From Opitutus sp. (GTDB taxonomy: Bacteria; Verrucomicrobiota; Verrucomicrobiia; Opitutales; Opitutaceae), in the NCBI GenBank assembly GCA_013822585.1, contig PNKG01000006.1, positions 1-35,055 of the forward strand: a stretch of DNA of 35,055 nucleotides, given 5' to 3'. The position numbers were made by a program, and so were the translations under genes. This document shows positions 1 to 8,612 of this stretch, one piece after another. Below the pieces are notes generated by a model, which saw only the letters and a list, made by a program, of their open reading frames with translations, had not been told where the DNA came from and searched no databases. Each line of letters begins with the position of its first letter. Within the stretch, counting starts at the first letter, position 1.

Positions 1-118
1 CCCCGAAGTCCCACGTGCGCCCCGGCTCGCAATCGACGTGCAGGAGCAACCGGAACAGGCGCTCGGCCTCGGCCTCGATCTCGGCCGGAGAAAAGGTGCG
101 GGGGAGGGTGTCTATCAT
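1..118 (-). CDS. partial CDS running off the window edge, unknown function (N-terminus MIDTLPRTFSPAEIEAEAERLFRLLLHVDCEPGRTWDFG...)
   Basis: Open minus-strand frame from ATG at 118 to the window edge with plausible codon use; not in the ORF track because it is truncated. Confidence 0.45.
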   Translation of the reverse strand, partial: MIDTLPRTFSPAEIEAEAERLFRLLLHVDCEPGRTWDFG

Positions 119-386
119 GGCGCGCAGGTCGGTGCGGAAGATGTCCGACCCGGCACGTTACACCTTTCCGGCGGGAATGCGCCAGAGCTGTTTCCTGCCG
201 GCGGCGGTTATTTCGGAGAGTGCCGAGGGGGCGCTGCGGAGCTGATAGGAACGGCAGCTCAGTCGACAATCTCCGCAACGGGCCGGCGCCGACCTTGCCA
301 CGCCTAATTCCGGATGCGCCCCGACCCCGGCTCGCACCGGCATTGTCACCGTCTTATTCGTGTGCATTCTCCCTGCGCACCCGGTC

Positions 387-1244
387 ATGAGCGCCTTCTC
401 CACCGTGCAGCTATCCGCCGCCGACGGCACACCGGTGACGGCGTGTTATTTTCCCCCGCGGGGCGAACCGCGCGGCGCCGTGCTCATCGTGCCGGCGATG
501 GGTTGCCCGCAAGCCTTCTATGCGCCCCTCGCCGCGTGGCTGGCCGCGCAGGCTTTTCTCGTGGCGACCTTCGACTACCGCGGCATCGGCCTGTCGCGCC
601 CGGCGGCGGGCCTGCGCGGTTTCCAAGCCGACATCCTCGACTGGGCGCGCCTCGATTGCGGGGCGCTGGTGGAGGACATCCGCCGCCGCGCGCCGGCGCT
701 GCCTCTCTACTGGATTGGCCACAGCCTCGGCGGACAAATCCTGCCGTTCGTTCCGGGCCGCGAACACGTGCGCAAGATGGTGACCGTCACCGCCGGCAGC
801 GGCTATTGGCTCGACAACGCTTCCGCACTGCGGTGGCGCGTGTGGTTCCTCTGGTATTGCGTCGTGCCCGTCGCGCTGCCGTTCTGCGGCTACTTCCCCG
901 GCAGGCGCCTGCGCATGGTCGGCGACCTGCCGCGCGCCGCGATGGCCCAATGGCGCCGCTGGTGCCTGCATCCCGACTACGCCGCCGGCGCCGAGGGCGA
1001 GGCCGCCCGCGGGCTCTACGCCGCCGTGCGCACGCCGATCACGGCGCTGTCGTTCACCGACGACGAGATGATGTCCGCCCGCAACATCGAGCGCCTGCAC
1101 GCCACCTACGCCAACGCCCCGCGCCGCATGGTGCGGCTCGCGCCAGCCGAGGTCGGCGCGAAACGCATCGGCCACTTCGGCTTCTTCCGCCGCGAATTTC
1201 AGGAAACCCTCTGGCGCCGCCACCTCCTGTCCGAGCTGGCCTGA
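387..1244 (+). CDS. alpha/beta fold hydrolase (serine aminopeptidase-like)
   Basis: ORF 360..1244; nucleophile elbow GHSLGG, FDYRGIGLS motif; MSAF start at 387 preferred over 360. Confidence 0.8.
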   Translation: MSAFSTVQLSAADGTPVTACYFPPRGEPRGAVLIVPAMGCPQAFYAPLAAWLAAQAFLVATFDYRGIGLSRPAAGLRGFQADILDWARLDCGALVEDIRRRAPALPLYWIGHSLGGQILPFVPGREHVRKMVTVTAGSGYWLDNASALRWRVWFLWYCVVPVALPFCGYFPGRRLRMVGDLPRAAMAQWRRWCLHPDYAAGAEGEAARGLYAAVRTPITALSFTDDEMMSARNIERLHATYANAPRRMVRLAPAEVGAKRIGHFGFFRREFQETLWRRHLLSELA

Positions 1245-1368
1245 GCGTTCGCGCCGCTTTGGCGTTGAAATCGGACGGTGTTCCGTTTGCCAATCCCCAC
1301 CATGCAACCAGACACCGCGCTCCCCCGCGGGTTGCGAGATTGCCCTTCTCGAGGACACCGCGGCGCTC

Positions 1369-1511
1369 TGGGATTGCCCTCGTTTTGTAGACTTGGGGCG
1401 CAGTGGGTTTCAGTTGGTTTGGTTTTCAAAGTCGACCGGCGAGAGATGGCCGATGGAAGAGTGACGGCGGCGGAGGCTGTGGAAGGCCTCGATCCCTTCG
1501 AGGGTCGCACC
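1369..1511 (-). pseudogene. IS3-family transposase C-terminal remnant plus probable IS end
   Basis: Minus strand from 1511 to stop at 1410 reads GATLEGIEAFHSLRRRHSSIGHLSPVDFENQTN*, matching the conserved IS3 transposase C-terminus (IE.F.nrrRRHSSiGylSPveFE). Followed by an IS-end-like GCCCCAAGTCTACAAAACGAGGGCAATCCCA. Confidence 0.75.
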
Positions 1512-1567
1512 GGGTGGGCCGCTTTCCCGTTGCCGAGGTTCCGGGCGTTCGTAGCCTTCACGCCCTT

Positions 1568-2914
1568 ATGTCCCTCCGACCCCTGTTACCCCTGGCGGTC
1601 CTGCTGGCCGCCGGCGTCTGCGCACAGGAGAAGACGGTCGTCTTCCAGGGCGCACAACTGATCCCCATCGCCGGCGAGCCGATCGCGGACGGCGTGCTCG
1701 TCGTCACGGGCGGCAAGATCGCCGCCGTCGGCCCGGCTGGCCGGGTCGCGGTGCCCGCGGGCGCCGAGATCCGCGACGTCCGCGGCAAGGTCATCATGCC
1801 GGGCCTCGTCGATTCCCACAGCCACATCGGCGGCCCCGCCGGCGCGGATGCCTCGAACCCGATCCAGCCCGACGTCCGCGCGCTCGATTCCATCGACGCC
1901 CAGAGCCCGTCGATCCAGAAGGCGCAGGCCGGCGGCATCACCACCGCCAACCTCATGCCCGGCTCGGGCCACCTCATCAGCGGCCAGACCGTCTATGCCA
2001 AGCTCCGCGACGGCCGCACGATCGACGACATCCTCATCCGGCTCGACGACGGCGCCATCGCCGGCGGCCTCAAGATGGCCAACGGCACCAATTCGATCCG
2101 CCCCACCGGCAATTTCCCCGGCACGCGCGGCAAGTCCGCCGCCCTCGTGCGCGAGCAATACATCAAGGCCCAGGAATACCGCGCCAAGATCGAGCGCGCC
2201 AAGGGCGACCCGGAGAAGATGCCCGCCCGCGACCTCGCGCTGGAGGAGCTGGTAGAGGTCCTCGACGGCCGGCGGGTCGTCCAGCACCACACGCACCGGC
2301 ACGACGACATCCTCACCGTCCTCCGGCTCTCGAAGGAATTCGGCTTCAAGGTCGTGCTCCACCACATCAGCGAGGGCTGGAAGGTCGCCGACGAGATCGC
2401 CCAGGCCGGCGCGGCCTGCTCCGTGATCATTGTCGACTCCCCCGGCGGCAAGCTCGAGGCCAAGGAAGCCTCGTTCGAGACGCCTGCCGTGTTGGAAAAG
2501 GCCGGTGTGCTCGTCGGCCTGCACACCGACGACGGCGTGACCGACTCGCGCCACTTCCTCCGCGTGGCCGGGCTCGCCGTGCGCGGCGGCATGTCGCGCG
2601 AGGGCGCGCTGCGCGCCCTGACGATCGCCAACGCGAAGATCCTCGGCCTCGAGAACCGCGTCGGCTCGCTCGAAAAGGGCAAGGACGCCGACTTCATCAT
2701 CCTCAATGGCGATCCGCTCAGCGTCTACACGCATGTCGAGCAGACTTGGGTCGAGGGCCGCAAGGTCTTCGACCTCGCCGACCCGCAGGACAAACTCTAC
2801 GCCCTCGGCGGCGCCGGGGCGGGCGATCCGCGCCGCATGCAGCTCTGCTGCTTCGGCAACGCCTGGGACATCATCGCCGCCGCCAACGCCCAGCTCTTCG
2901 GAGGTGCCCAATGA
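1568..2914 (+). CDS. secreted amidohydrolase (imidazolonepropionase-like)
   Basis: Signal peptide MSLRPLLPLAVLLAAGVCAQ; metal motif GLVDSHSHIGG, later His (QHHTHRHDD, VVLHHISEG) and Asp (HTDDGVTDS) ligands; C-terminal GSLEKGKDADFIILNGDPL. Confidence 0.88.
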   Translation: MSLRPLLPLAVLLAAGVCAQEKTVVFQGAQLIPIAGEPIADGVLVVTGGKIAAVGPAGRVAVPAGAEIRDVRGKVIMPGLVDSHSHIGGPAGADASNPIQPDVRALDSIDAQSPSIQKAQAGGITTANLMPGSGHLISGQTVYAKLRDGRTIDDILIRLDDGAIAGGLKMANGTNSIRPTGNFPGTRGKSAALVREQYIKAQEYRAKIERAKGDPEKMPARDLALEELVEVLDGRRVVQHHTHRHDDILTVLRLSKEFGFKVVLHHISEGWKVADEIAQAGAACSVIIVDSPGGKLEAKEASFETPAVLEKAGVLVGLHTDDGVTDSRHFLRVAGLAVRGGMSREGALRALTIANAKILGLENRVGSLEKGKDADFIILNGDPLSVYTHVEQTWVEGRKVFDLADPQDKLYALGGAGAGDPRRMQLCCFGNAWDIIAAANAQLFGGAQ

Positions 2915-4299
2915 GAATGTTCCGCTCGTTTGCCGTCGTTGTGGGCGGGGTGCCCTCACCCCGCGAGTTGCCGATTTCGCCGCGGCGTTCCTGCCGGGTG
3001 GGGGAGCCCGGCCCACAGCGCACCTCGGCCCTTCTTGCGCTGCTTGCGTTTTTTGTGGCCACCCCTTCCGCACTCCGCGCGGCCGACACCGCCGACATGC
3101 CGCTGGCCATCCACGCCGACACGCTCCACACCGCCACCGGCGCGCCGATCAGGGACGGCCTCGTGCTCGTCGGCCGCGACGGCAAGATCGCCTACGCCGG
3201 GCCCGCCAAGGACATGATGTATACCGCCGACCACCGCGTCGTGCGCGCCAAGGTCGTCACGCCCGGCCTCATCGACGCCCGCGCCACGGTCGGCCTTTCC
3301 GGCCTGCTCAATCAACCGCACGACCAGGACATGCTCGAGCGCTCCGCCGCCGTGCAGCCCGAGCTCCGCGCGCTCGACGCCTACAACGCCCAGGACCCGC
3401 TCGTCGCGTGGGTGCGCGGCTTCGGTGTCACCACCGTCAACACCGGTCATGCCCCCGGCACGCTCATCTCCGGCCAGACCATGATCGTGAAAACCCTCGG
3501 CCGCGAGACGGAGGCCGATGTCGTGAATCCCGCCGCCATGACCGCCGTTTCGCTCGGCACCAACGCCCTCAACCGCACCGACGGCCCCGGCGGCGCGGCC
3601 GGCGCGGGTCCGCCGCGCCCCCCCGGCACGCGGGCCAAGGCCGTCGCCATGCTCCGCGCCGAACTGATCAAGGCGCAGGAATACGCGCGGAAGCGCGAGG
3701 CCAAGGACGAGTCCAAGCACCCGGCGCGCGACCTGAAGCTGGAGACGCTCGGCCGCGCCCTCGACGGCAAGCAGCCGCTCCTCGTCACCGCGCAGAAACA
3801 GCTCGACATCCTCGCCGCGCTCCGCCTCGCGAAGGAGTTCAACCTCCGGATCGTCCTCGACGGCTGCGCCGACGCCCACCTCGTGCTCGACGAGATCAAG
3901 GCCAGCGGCTTCCCGGTGATCCTGCACCCGACGATGGCCCGGGCCAACGAGGACACGGAGAACCTCGCGATGGACACCGCGAAGAAACTCCGCGATGCCG
4001 GCATCCCCTTCGCGCTCCAGAGCGGCTACGAATCCTACGTGCCCAAGACGCGCGTGGTGCTCTTCGAGGCCGCGGTCGCCGCGGGCAAGGGCCTCGGGTT
4101 CGACACCGCGCTGGCCAGCGTGACGATCGAGGCCGCGAAAATCCTCGGCATCGCCGACCGCACCGGCTCGCTCGAAAAGGGCAAGGACGCCGACCTCGCG
4201 CTCTACGACGGCGACCCCTTCGAATACGCGACCCACTGCACCGGCACCGTGATCGACGGCCGCCTCTTCGACGGCGAGAAATCCCCCTCCACACCCTGA
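2911..4299 (+). CDS. amidohydrolase-family paralogue, probable pseudoenzyme
   Basis: ATGA overlap with upstream gene; paralogous architecture (GSLEKGKDADLALYDGDP) but metal ligands replaced (LIDARATVG for LVDSHSHIG). Confidence 0.83.
   Translation: MRMFRSFAVVVGGVPSPRELPISPRRSCRVGEPGPQRTSALLALLAFFVATPSALRAADTADMPLAIHADTLHTATGAPIRDGLVLVGRDGKIAYAGPAKDMMYTADHRVVRAKVVTPGLIDARATVGLSGLLNQPHDQDMLERSAAVQPELRALDAYNAQDPLVAWVRGFGVTTVNTGHAPGTLISGQTMIVKTLGRETEADVVNPAAMTAVSLGTNALNRTDGPGGAAGAGPPRPPGTRAKAVAMLRAELIKAQEYARKREAKDESKHPARDLKLETLGRALDGKQPLLVTAQKQLDILAALRLAKEFNLRIVLDGCADAHLVLDEIKASGFPVILHPTMARANEDTENLAMDTAKKLRDAGIPFALQSGYESYVPKTRVVLFEAAVAAGKGLGFDTALASVTIEAAKILGIADRTGSLEKGKDADLALYDGDPFEYATHCTGTVIDGRLFDGEKSPSTP
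2940..3017. repeat. imperfect inverted-repeat element embedded in coding sequence
   Basis: Left arm TGTGGGCGGGGTGCCCTCACCCCGC (2940-2964) and right arm GCCGGGTGGGGGAGCCCGGCCCACA (2993-3017); arms pair with about 5 mismatches in 25; 78 bp = 26 codons. Confidence 0.7.
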
Positions 4300-4324
4300 G
4301 CGTGCCGTTCCGGCAGGCAGCCGC

Positions 4325-4415
4325 GTCCCTGGAGGGCGCGGCTACCGCCGCGCCGCAACCGAGTCGGTGCGCTTCGCCGCGTGCACGGCCCGGCAGTAGC
4401 CGGGCCCTCCAGGAC
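4325..4415. repeat. double-hairpin palindromic intergenic element
   Basis: Outer arms GTCCCTGGAGGGC / GGGCCCTCCAGGAC enclosing two perfect 8-bp hairpins: GGCGCGGC-TACC-GCCGCGCC (4335-4354) and GGCCCGGC-AGTA-GCCGGGCC (4387-4406). Confidence 0.75.
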
Positions 4416-4523
4416 GTGATGCCGCCATCCTAAAGGTGTCGCCCGCAATCCGCCGGCGAAATTCTCATGCGCTGCGCCGGCTCGGCATTTGCGTCCGCCG
4501 CGGGGCCGGCTACGCTGCCAGCC

Positions 4524-5519
4524 ATGAAAGCCGCCCAGCTGGTCGCCCTGAAAAGCCCCGTGGTCGTCAACGAAGTGCCCGCGCCCGTCGCCGGTCCGGG
4601 CCAGGCGGTCGTCCAACTCAAGGCGGCGGCGCTCAACCACCGCGACGTGTGGATCCAGCAGGGGCTTTATCCGGGCATCGCCCTTCCGATCACGCCGGGT
4701 TCCGACGGCGCGGGCATCGTCACCTCGGTCGGCAGCGCCGGCGACGAATCATGGGTCGGCCGCGAGGTGATCATCAATCCCGCGCTGGAGTGGGGGAGCG
4801 ATCCGCGGGCGCAGGGGCCGAAATTCCGCATCCTCGGCATGCCGGACCCCGGCACGTTTGCGGAACAGATCGTGATCTCCACGGCGCAGCTGGCGCCGAA
4901 GCCCGCGCACCTTGGCTGGGAGGAGGCCGCGGCCCTGCCGCTCGCGGGCCTCACGGCTTGGCGCGCGGTGTTCACGCGCGCGCAGCTCAAGGCCGGCGAG
5001 CGCGGGCTCGTCACCGGCACGGGCGGCGGCGTGGCGCTGTTCGCGCTGCAGTTCGCCGTCGCGGCGGGCGCGCAGGTCTGGGTGACCTCGGGTTCGCCCG
5101 ACAAGATCCTCCGCGCGAAATCCCTCGGCGCGCTCGGCGGCGTGAACTACCGCGCCGCCGACTGGTCCGAGCAGCTGTTGAAATCGGCGGGGCCGTTCGA
5201 CGTGATCGTCGACAGCGCGGGCGGCGACGGCTTCCCGAAGCTGATCGACCTCACCGCGCCCGGCGGCCGCATCGTGTTCTTCGGCGCCACGGCGGGAAAC
5301 CCGAAGCTGTTCGAGATGCGCAAGTGTTTCTTCCGCCAGATCAACGTGCTCGGGACGACGATGGGCTCGCCGGTCGACTTCGCGGGCATGACGCAGCTCG
5401 TCGCCGCGAGGAAGATCAAACCGGTGGTCGACTCGTCGTTCCCGCTCGCCGAGGCCGAGCGCGCTTTCCGCCGCATGGCCGAGGGCGCGCAGTTCGGCAA
5501 GATCGTGCTGACGATGTGA
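4524..5519 (+). CDS. zinc-type alcohol dehydrogenase / quinone oxidoreductase family (MDR)
   Basis: MDR pattern: AALNHRDVWIQQGLYPGIALPITPGSDGAGIV, LTAWRAVFTRAQLKAGERGLVTGTGGGVALFALQFA. Confidence 0.88.
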   Translation: MKAAQLVALKSPVVVNEVPAPVAGPGQAVVQLKAAALNHRDVWIQQGLYPGIALPITPGSDGAGIVTSVGSAGDESWVGREVIINPALEWGSDPRAQGPKFRILGMPDPGTFAEQIVISTAQLAPKPAHLGWEEAAALPLAGLTAWRAVFTRAQLKAGERGLVTGTGGGVALFALQFAVAAGAQVWVTSGSPDKILRAKSLGALGGVNYRAADWSEQLLKSAGPFDVIVDSAGGDGFPKLIDLTAPGGRIVFFGATAGNPKLFEMRKCFFRQINVLGTTMGSPVDFAGMTQLVAARKIKPVVDSSFPLAEAERAFRRMAEGAQFGKIVLTM

Positions 5520-5556
5520 GCGATCGCGCGACGCGCTCGGTCGCTTGTAGCAACAA

Positions 5557-5624
5557 GGAGCGGCTTTGCGCCGCGATGCGGGCGCCGCTCCGGTTTCGCG
5601 ACGGTCGGGGCGCAAAGCCCCTCC
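5557..5624. repeat. short palindromic element between convergent genes
   Basis: GGAGCGGCTTTGCGCCGCGA (5557-5576) versus reverse complement of TCGGGGCGCAAAGCCCCTCC (5605-5624): 2 differences in 20; core shared with the 136-bp element. Confidence 0.65.
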
Positions 5625-5630
5625 GGCAGT

Positions 5631-6068
5631 TCACAGTCCCGACAGCGTAAACAGCCACACGCCGACCATGATTGCGCGCGCCGTCCACGCGAGCGTGCGC
5701 GCCCAGTTGGCCAGCACCAGCGCGCGGTGCGCGCCGGCGTCGTAGCCCGCGCCGAGCCGGCGCTGCAGCGGCGCTTCGACGGCGAAGGTGATCGCCCAGA
5801 TCGTGGCGATGAGCACGAGCGAGCCGAGGAAGAGCGGACCGCGCACGCCCTGGAGCAGGAGCAGGCCCGCCGTCGCGGCCTCCGCACCCATCAGCGGCAC
5901 GGCCACGAAGGAGATCCCGCGCACGTAGCGCCGGTGGTAGGCCGCGAAGCGGTCCGCCCCCACGCCGTCGAAGAGCGGGTAGACCGCGAGTTGCACGGCC
6001 CAGATCAGGCCGGCCAGCGCGGCGGTGACCGCGACATGGGCGATGGCGAGGTGCGCGAGGTTGAACAT
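5631..6068 (-). CDS. conserved hypothetical integral membrane protein
   Basis: 145 aa, about four hydrophobic segments, ATG start, no overlap with neighbours. Confidence 0.75.
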   Translation of the reverse strand: MFNLAHLAIAHVAVTAALAGLIWAVQLAVYPLFDGVGADRFAAYHRRYVRGISFVAVPLMGAEAATAGLLLLQGVRGPLFLGSLVLIATIWAITFAVEAPLQRRLGAGYDAGAHRALVLANWARTLAWTARAIMVGVWLFTLSGL

Positions 6069-6190
6069 GCTCCTCCGAGCGAAACCCCCCGCGCGGCGCG
6101 GTCAAGCGCCGGGCTGGAAACTTCCCGGGGAATTCCAAGCCGGTCCGGCTTGCGGCGGATTGGCGGGGCGGGATTCTCCGGCGGTCTCCG

Positions 6191-7210
6191 ATGACCGACT
6201 ACATCCCCCTGTTTCCCTTCGCCGACTACTGGTGGTTCTACGGCCTGTTCACCCTGTTCGTGCTCGCCCTGCTCGCGCTCGACCTGGGCGTGTTTCACCG
6301 CGAGGCGCACGTGGTGGGCTTCAGGGAGTCGGCGGCGTGGAGCGCGGTCTGGATCTCGCTCGCCCTCGTTTTCGGCTACGGGCTCTACCAATATGCGCTC
6401 CACCAATTTCCTCTCGATCCGCGGCTCGCCGGCCTCGACCACGCGGCGCTGGCGAGACAGACCGGGCTCGAATATCTGACCGGCTTCCTCGTCGAGAAAT
6501 CGCTCTCGGTGGACAACATCTTCGTGTTCGTCGTGGTGTTCGGCTACTTCGCGATCCCGCCGCAATACCAGCACCGCGTGCTCTTTTTCGGCATCCTCGG
6601 CGCGCTGGTCTTCCGCATCATCTTCATCAGCCTCGGCGCCGTGCTCATGCAGTTCCACTGGGTGATCTGGGTCTTCGGCGCCTTCCTCATCCTCACGGGC
6701 ATCAAGCTGCTCTTCGCCCCCGAGAAGCCGATCGAGCCCGAGAAGAATCCCGTCATCCGGCTCCTGCGCAGGGTCCTGCCCGTGACCCCGCGGCTCGAAG
6801 GGCAGAGATTCCTCCTGCGCAAGGATGGCGTGCTCCACGCCACGCCGCTCCTCGTGTGCCTGGTGTTCGTGGAGCTGACGGACATCGTCTTCGCGGTCGA
6901 CAGCGTGCCGGCGATCTTCGCGCTCACGAAGGAGCCGCTGGTGGTCTTCACCTCGAACGTCTTCGCGATCCTCGGCCTGCGCGCGCTGTTCTTCATGCTC
7001 GCGGGCGTCATGCACAGGTTCCGCCTGCTCAAATACGGCCTCGGCCTCGTGCTCGTCTTTGTCGGCCTGAAGATGGTCTGGCTCAACGAGGCCTTCGGCG
7101 GGAAGTTCCCGATCTCGTGGTCGCTCGGCATCATTGGCGGCGTCATCGGCGCCTCGGTGCTGCTCTCGCTCCTCGTGCCCGCGCGGGGCGGCAAGCCCGC
7201 CGCGGGGTGA
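6191..7210 (+). CDS. TerC/Alx family integral membrane protein
   Basis: EYLTGFLVEKSLSVDNIFVFVVVFGYF and VELTDIVFAVDSVPAIFALT are hallmark TerC/Alx motifs. Confidence 0.95.
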   Translation: MTDYIPLFPFADYWWFYGLFTLFVLALLALDLGVFHREAHVVGFRESAAWSAVWISLALVFGYGLYQYALHQFPLDPRLAGLDHAALARQTGLEYLTGFLVEKSLSVDNIFVFVVVFGYFAIPPQYQHRVLFFGILGALVFRIIFISLGAVLMQFHWVIWVFGAFLILTGIKLLFAPEKPIEPEKNPVIRLLRRVLPVTPRLEGQRFLLRKDGVLHATPLLVCLVFVELTDIVFAVDSVPAIFALTKEPLVVFTSNVFAILGLRALFFMLAGVMHRFRLLKYGLGLVLVFVGLKMVWLNEAFGGKFPISWSLGIIGGVIGASVLLSLLVPARGGKPAAG

Positions 7211-7216
7211 GGCCGG

Positions 7217-7837
7217 TCAGCCGCGCAGCCAGCCGAGCAGCGACTCGACCAGCTGCGCCGCGGCCTCGCCGAGGAAGACGAAATACAGCACGCCGGCGGC
7301 AAACACCACGTAGCCGAGCAGCACGGCGAGCCCGTCGCGCTCGAGCAGGCCGCCGGCGATGAGCAGGACGGCCCACGCCGGAAAACTGTTCGTGAACGGG
7401 ATCGGCAGCGGCAGCAGCAACGCCCCCGCGGCGAGGAGCATCAGCAGGGCGTGGAGCTGGTTGAGCAGCGGCGTGCCGGTCAGCGCGGTCCATCGCGGCC
7501 GGAGCAGGCGTTCGAGGAGGTGGAGGATCTTCGCCGCGACCCGGAACACCTTGAGCAGGAACCCGGCGGGCAGCTGCGTGCGCTGGAGTTTCTTCGGCAG
7601 CCACGGCCGCTGGCCGAGCGTCAGGCGCAGGGCGATGAGCGCGATGGCGAGGCCGAAGGGGGTCGAGAGGCCGGGCAGCGGAATGGGGGTGAGGAAGGGC
7701 AGGGCGAGCAGCACCACGAGCAGCAGGTAGGCGCGGCCGCGCAGCACGTAGATGACCTCGCGCAGGGTGAGCGGCCGGTCGGAGGCGCGCGCCGTGAGGA
7801 GCGCGATTTCCTCGGAGAGTTTCCGTGGCGCCAGCAT
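7217..7837 (-). CDS. exopolysaccharide biosynthesis protein ExoD family
   Basis: LTLREVIYVLRGRAYLLLVVLLALPFLTPIPLPGLSTPFGLAIALIALRLTLGQRPWLP is characteristic of ExoD. Confidence 0.88.
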   Translation of the reverse strand: MLAPRKLSEEIALLTARASDRPLTLREVIYVLRGRAYLLLVVLLALPFLTPIPLPGLSTPFGLAIALIALRLTLGQRPWLPKKLQRTQLPAGFLLKVFRVAAKILHLLERLLRPRWTALTGTPLLNQLHALLMLLAAGALLLPLPIPFTNSFPAWAVLLIAGGLLERDGLAVLLGYVVFAAGVLYFVFLGEAAAQLVESLLGWLRG

Positions 7838-7846
7838 GGCCGTCGA

Positions 7847-8539
7847 TCAGGTGCCGCGCCGGTTGCCGTAGAGCTCCACGTGCAGGCGGTGCGCGTAGCG
7901 GTAGCCGCGCGCCTTGCACAGTTCGCCCAGCCAGCCGGCGCGGGAGCGCAGCGTCTCCAAGTCCGTGCCCTCGGGCATCAGCAGCACCTTGTGCGGCGGC
8001 ACCACGCAGAGCGTGTCGCGCAGCAGTTCCTCGATCTCCGCCATGTCGGCCTCGGAGCGGACGACGAACTTCAGCTGGTAATCGCCGGCGGCGATCCAGT
8101 CGGCGAGGACCTCGGGCTGGCGGCGGAGGGATTCGTGCTTCTTGCGCCAGGTGTCGTCGAGGCGAGCGTCCGGCGCGGAGTGGGCGAGCTTCGGGCTGAG
8201 CGAGGCGAGGTCGCAGGCGATGCCGCGGGGCCGCACGGTGGCCGCCGTCTCGATCGTGACGTGGTAGCCGAGCTCCTTGAGCTGGAAGGCCAGCTCGTGG
8301 ATCTCCGGCGCCACCATCGGCTCGCCGCCGGTCAGCACCACGTGTTTCGCCGGGAACGCGCGCACGCGCCGGAGAATTTCGCCGACCTCCAGGTTCTCGC
8401 CTTCCGGGTTCCATGAGGCGTAGGGCGTGTCGCACCAGTTGCAGCGCAGGTTGCAGCCGCTGGTGCGGACGAACACCGACGGCACGCCGGTGAGCTCGCC
8501 CTCGCCCTGGATCGAGTGGAAAATTTCCGAGATGAGCAT
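7847..8539 (-). CDS. queE: 7-carboxy-7-deazaguanine synthase (radical SAM)
   Basis: FHSIQGEGELTGVPSVFVRTSGCNLRCNWCDTPYASW; CxxxCxxC motif; next to queC. Confidence 0.95.
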   Translation of the reverse strand: MLISEIFHSIQGEGELTGVPSVFVRTSGCNLRCNWCDTPYASWNPEGENLEVGEILRRVRAFPAKHVVLTGGEPMVAPEIHELAFQLKELGYHVTIETAATVRPRGIACDLASLSPKLAHSAPDARLDDTWRKKHESLRRQPEVLADWIAAGDYQLKFVVRSEADMAEIEELLRDTLCVVPPHKVLLMPEGTDLETLRSRAGWLGELCKARGYRYAHRLHVELYGNRRGT

Positions 8540-8549
8540 TCTGGTCGCC

Positions 8550-8612
8550 CGCTAATCACGCGAATATCCGCGAATCTCAAACCTCGATTCGCGGGAATTC
8601 GCGCTATCCGCG
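8550..8612. repeat. imperfect inverted repeat in queC-queE junction
   Basis: CGCTAATCACGCGAATATCCGCGAATC (8550-8576) versus reverse complement of GATTCGCGGGAATTCGCGCTATCCGCG (8586-8612): about 21/27 matches. Confidence 0.65.

Noticed and set aside
1586-3073. 495-aa minus-strand ORF antisense to the amidohydrolases
   Set aside because: Gly/Ala/Asp-rich shadow ORF without recognisable domains.
6069-6190. Possible yybP-ykoY (Mn) riboswitch upstream of the TerC/Alx gene
   Set aside because: TerC/Alx genes often have one, but the conserved motif could not be seen in this leader; an Infernal search with the Rfam model would decide.
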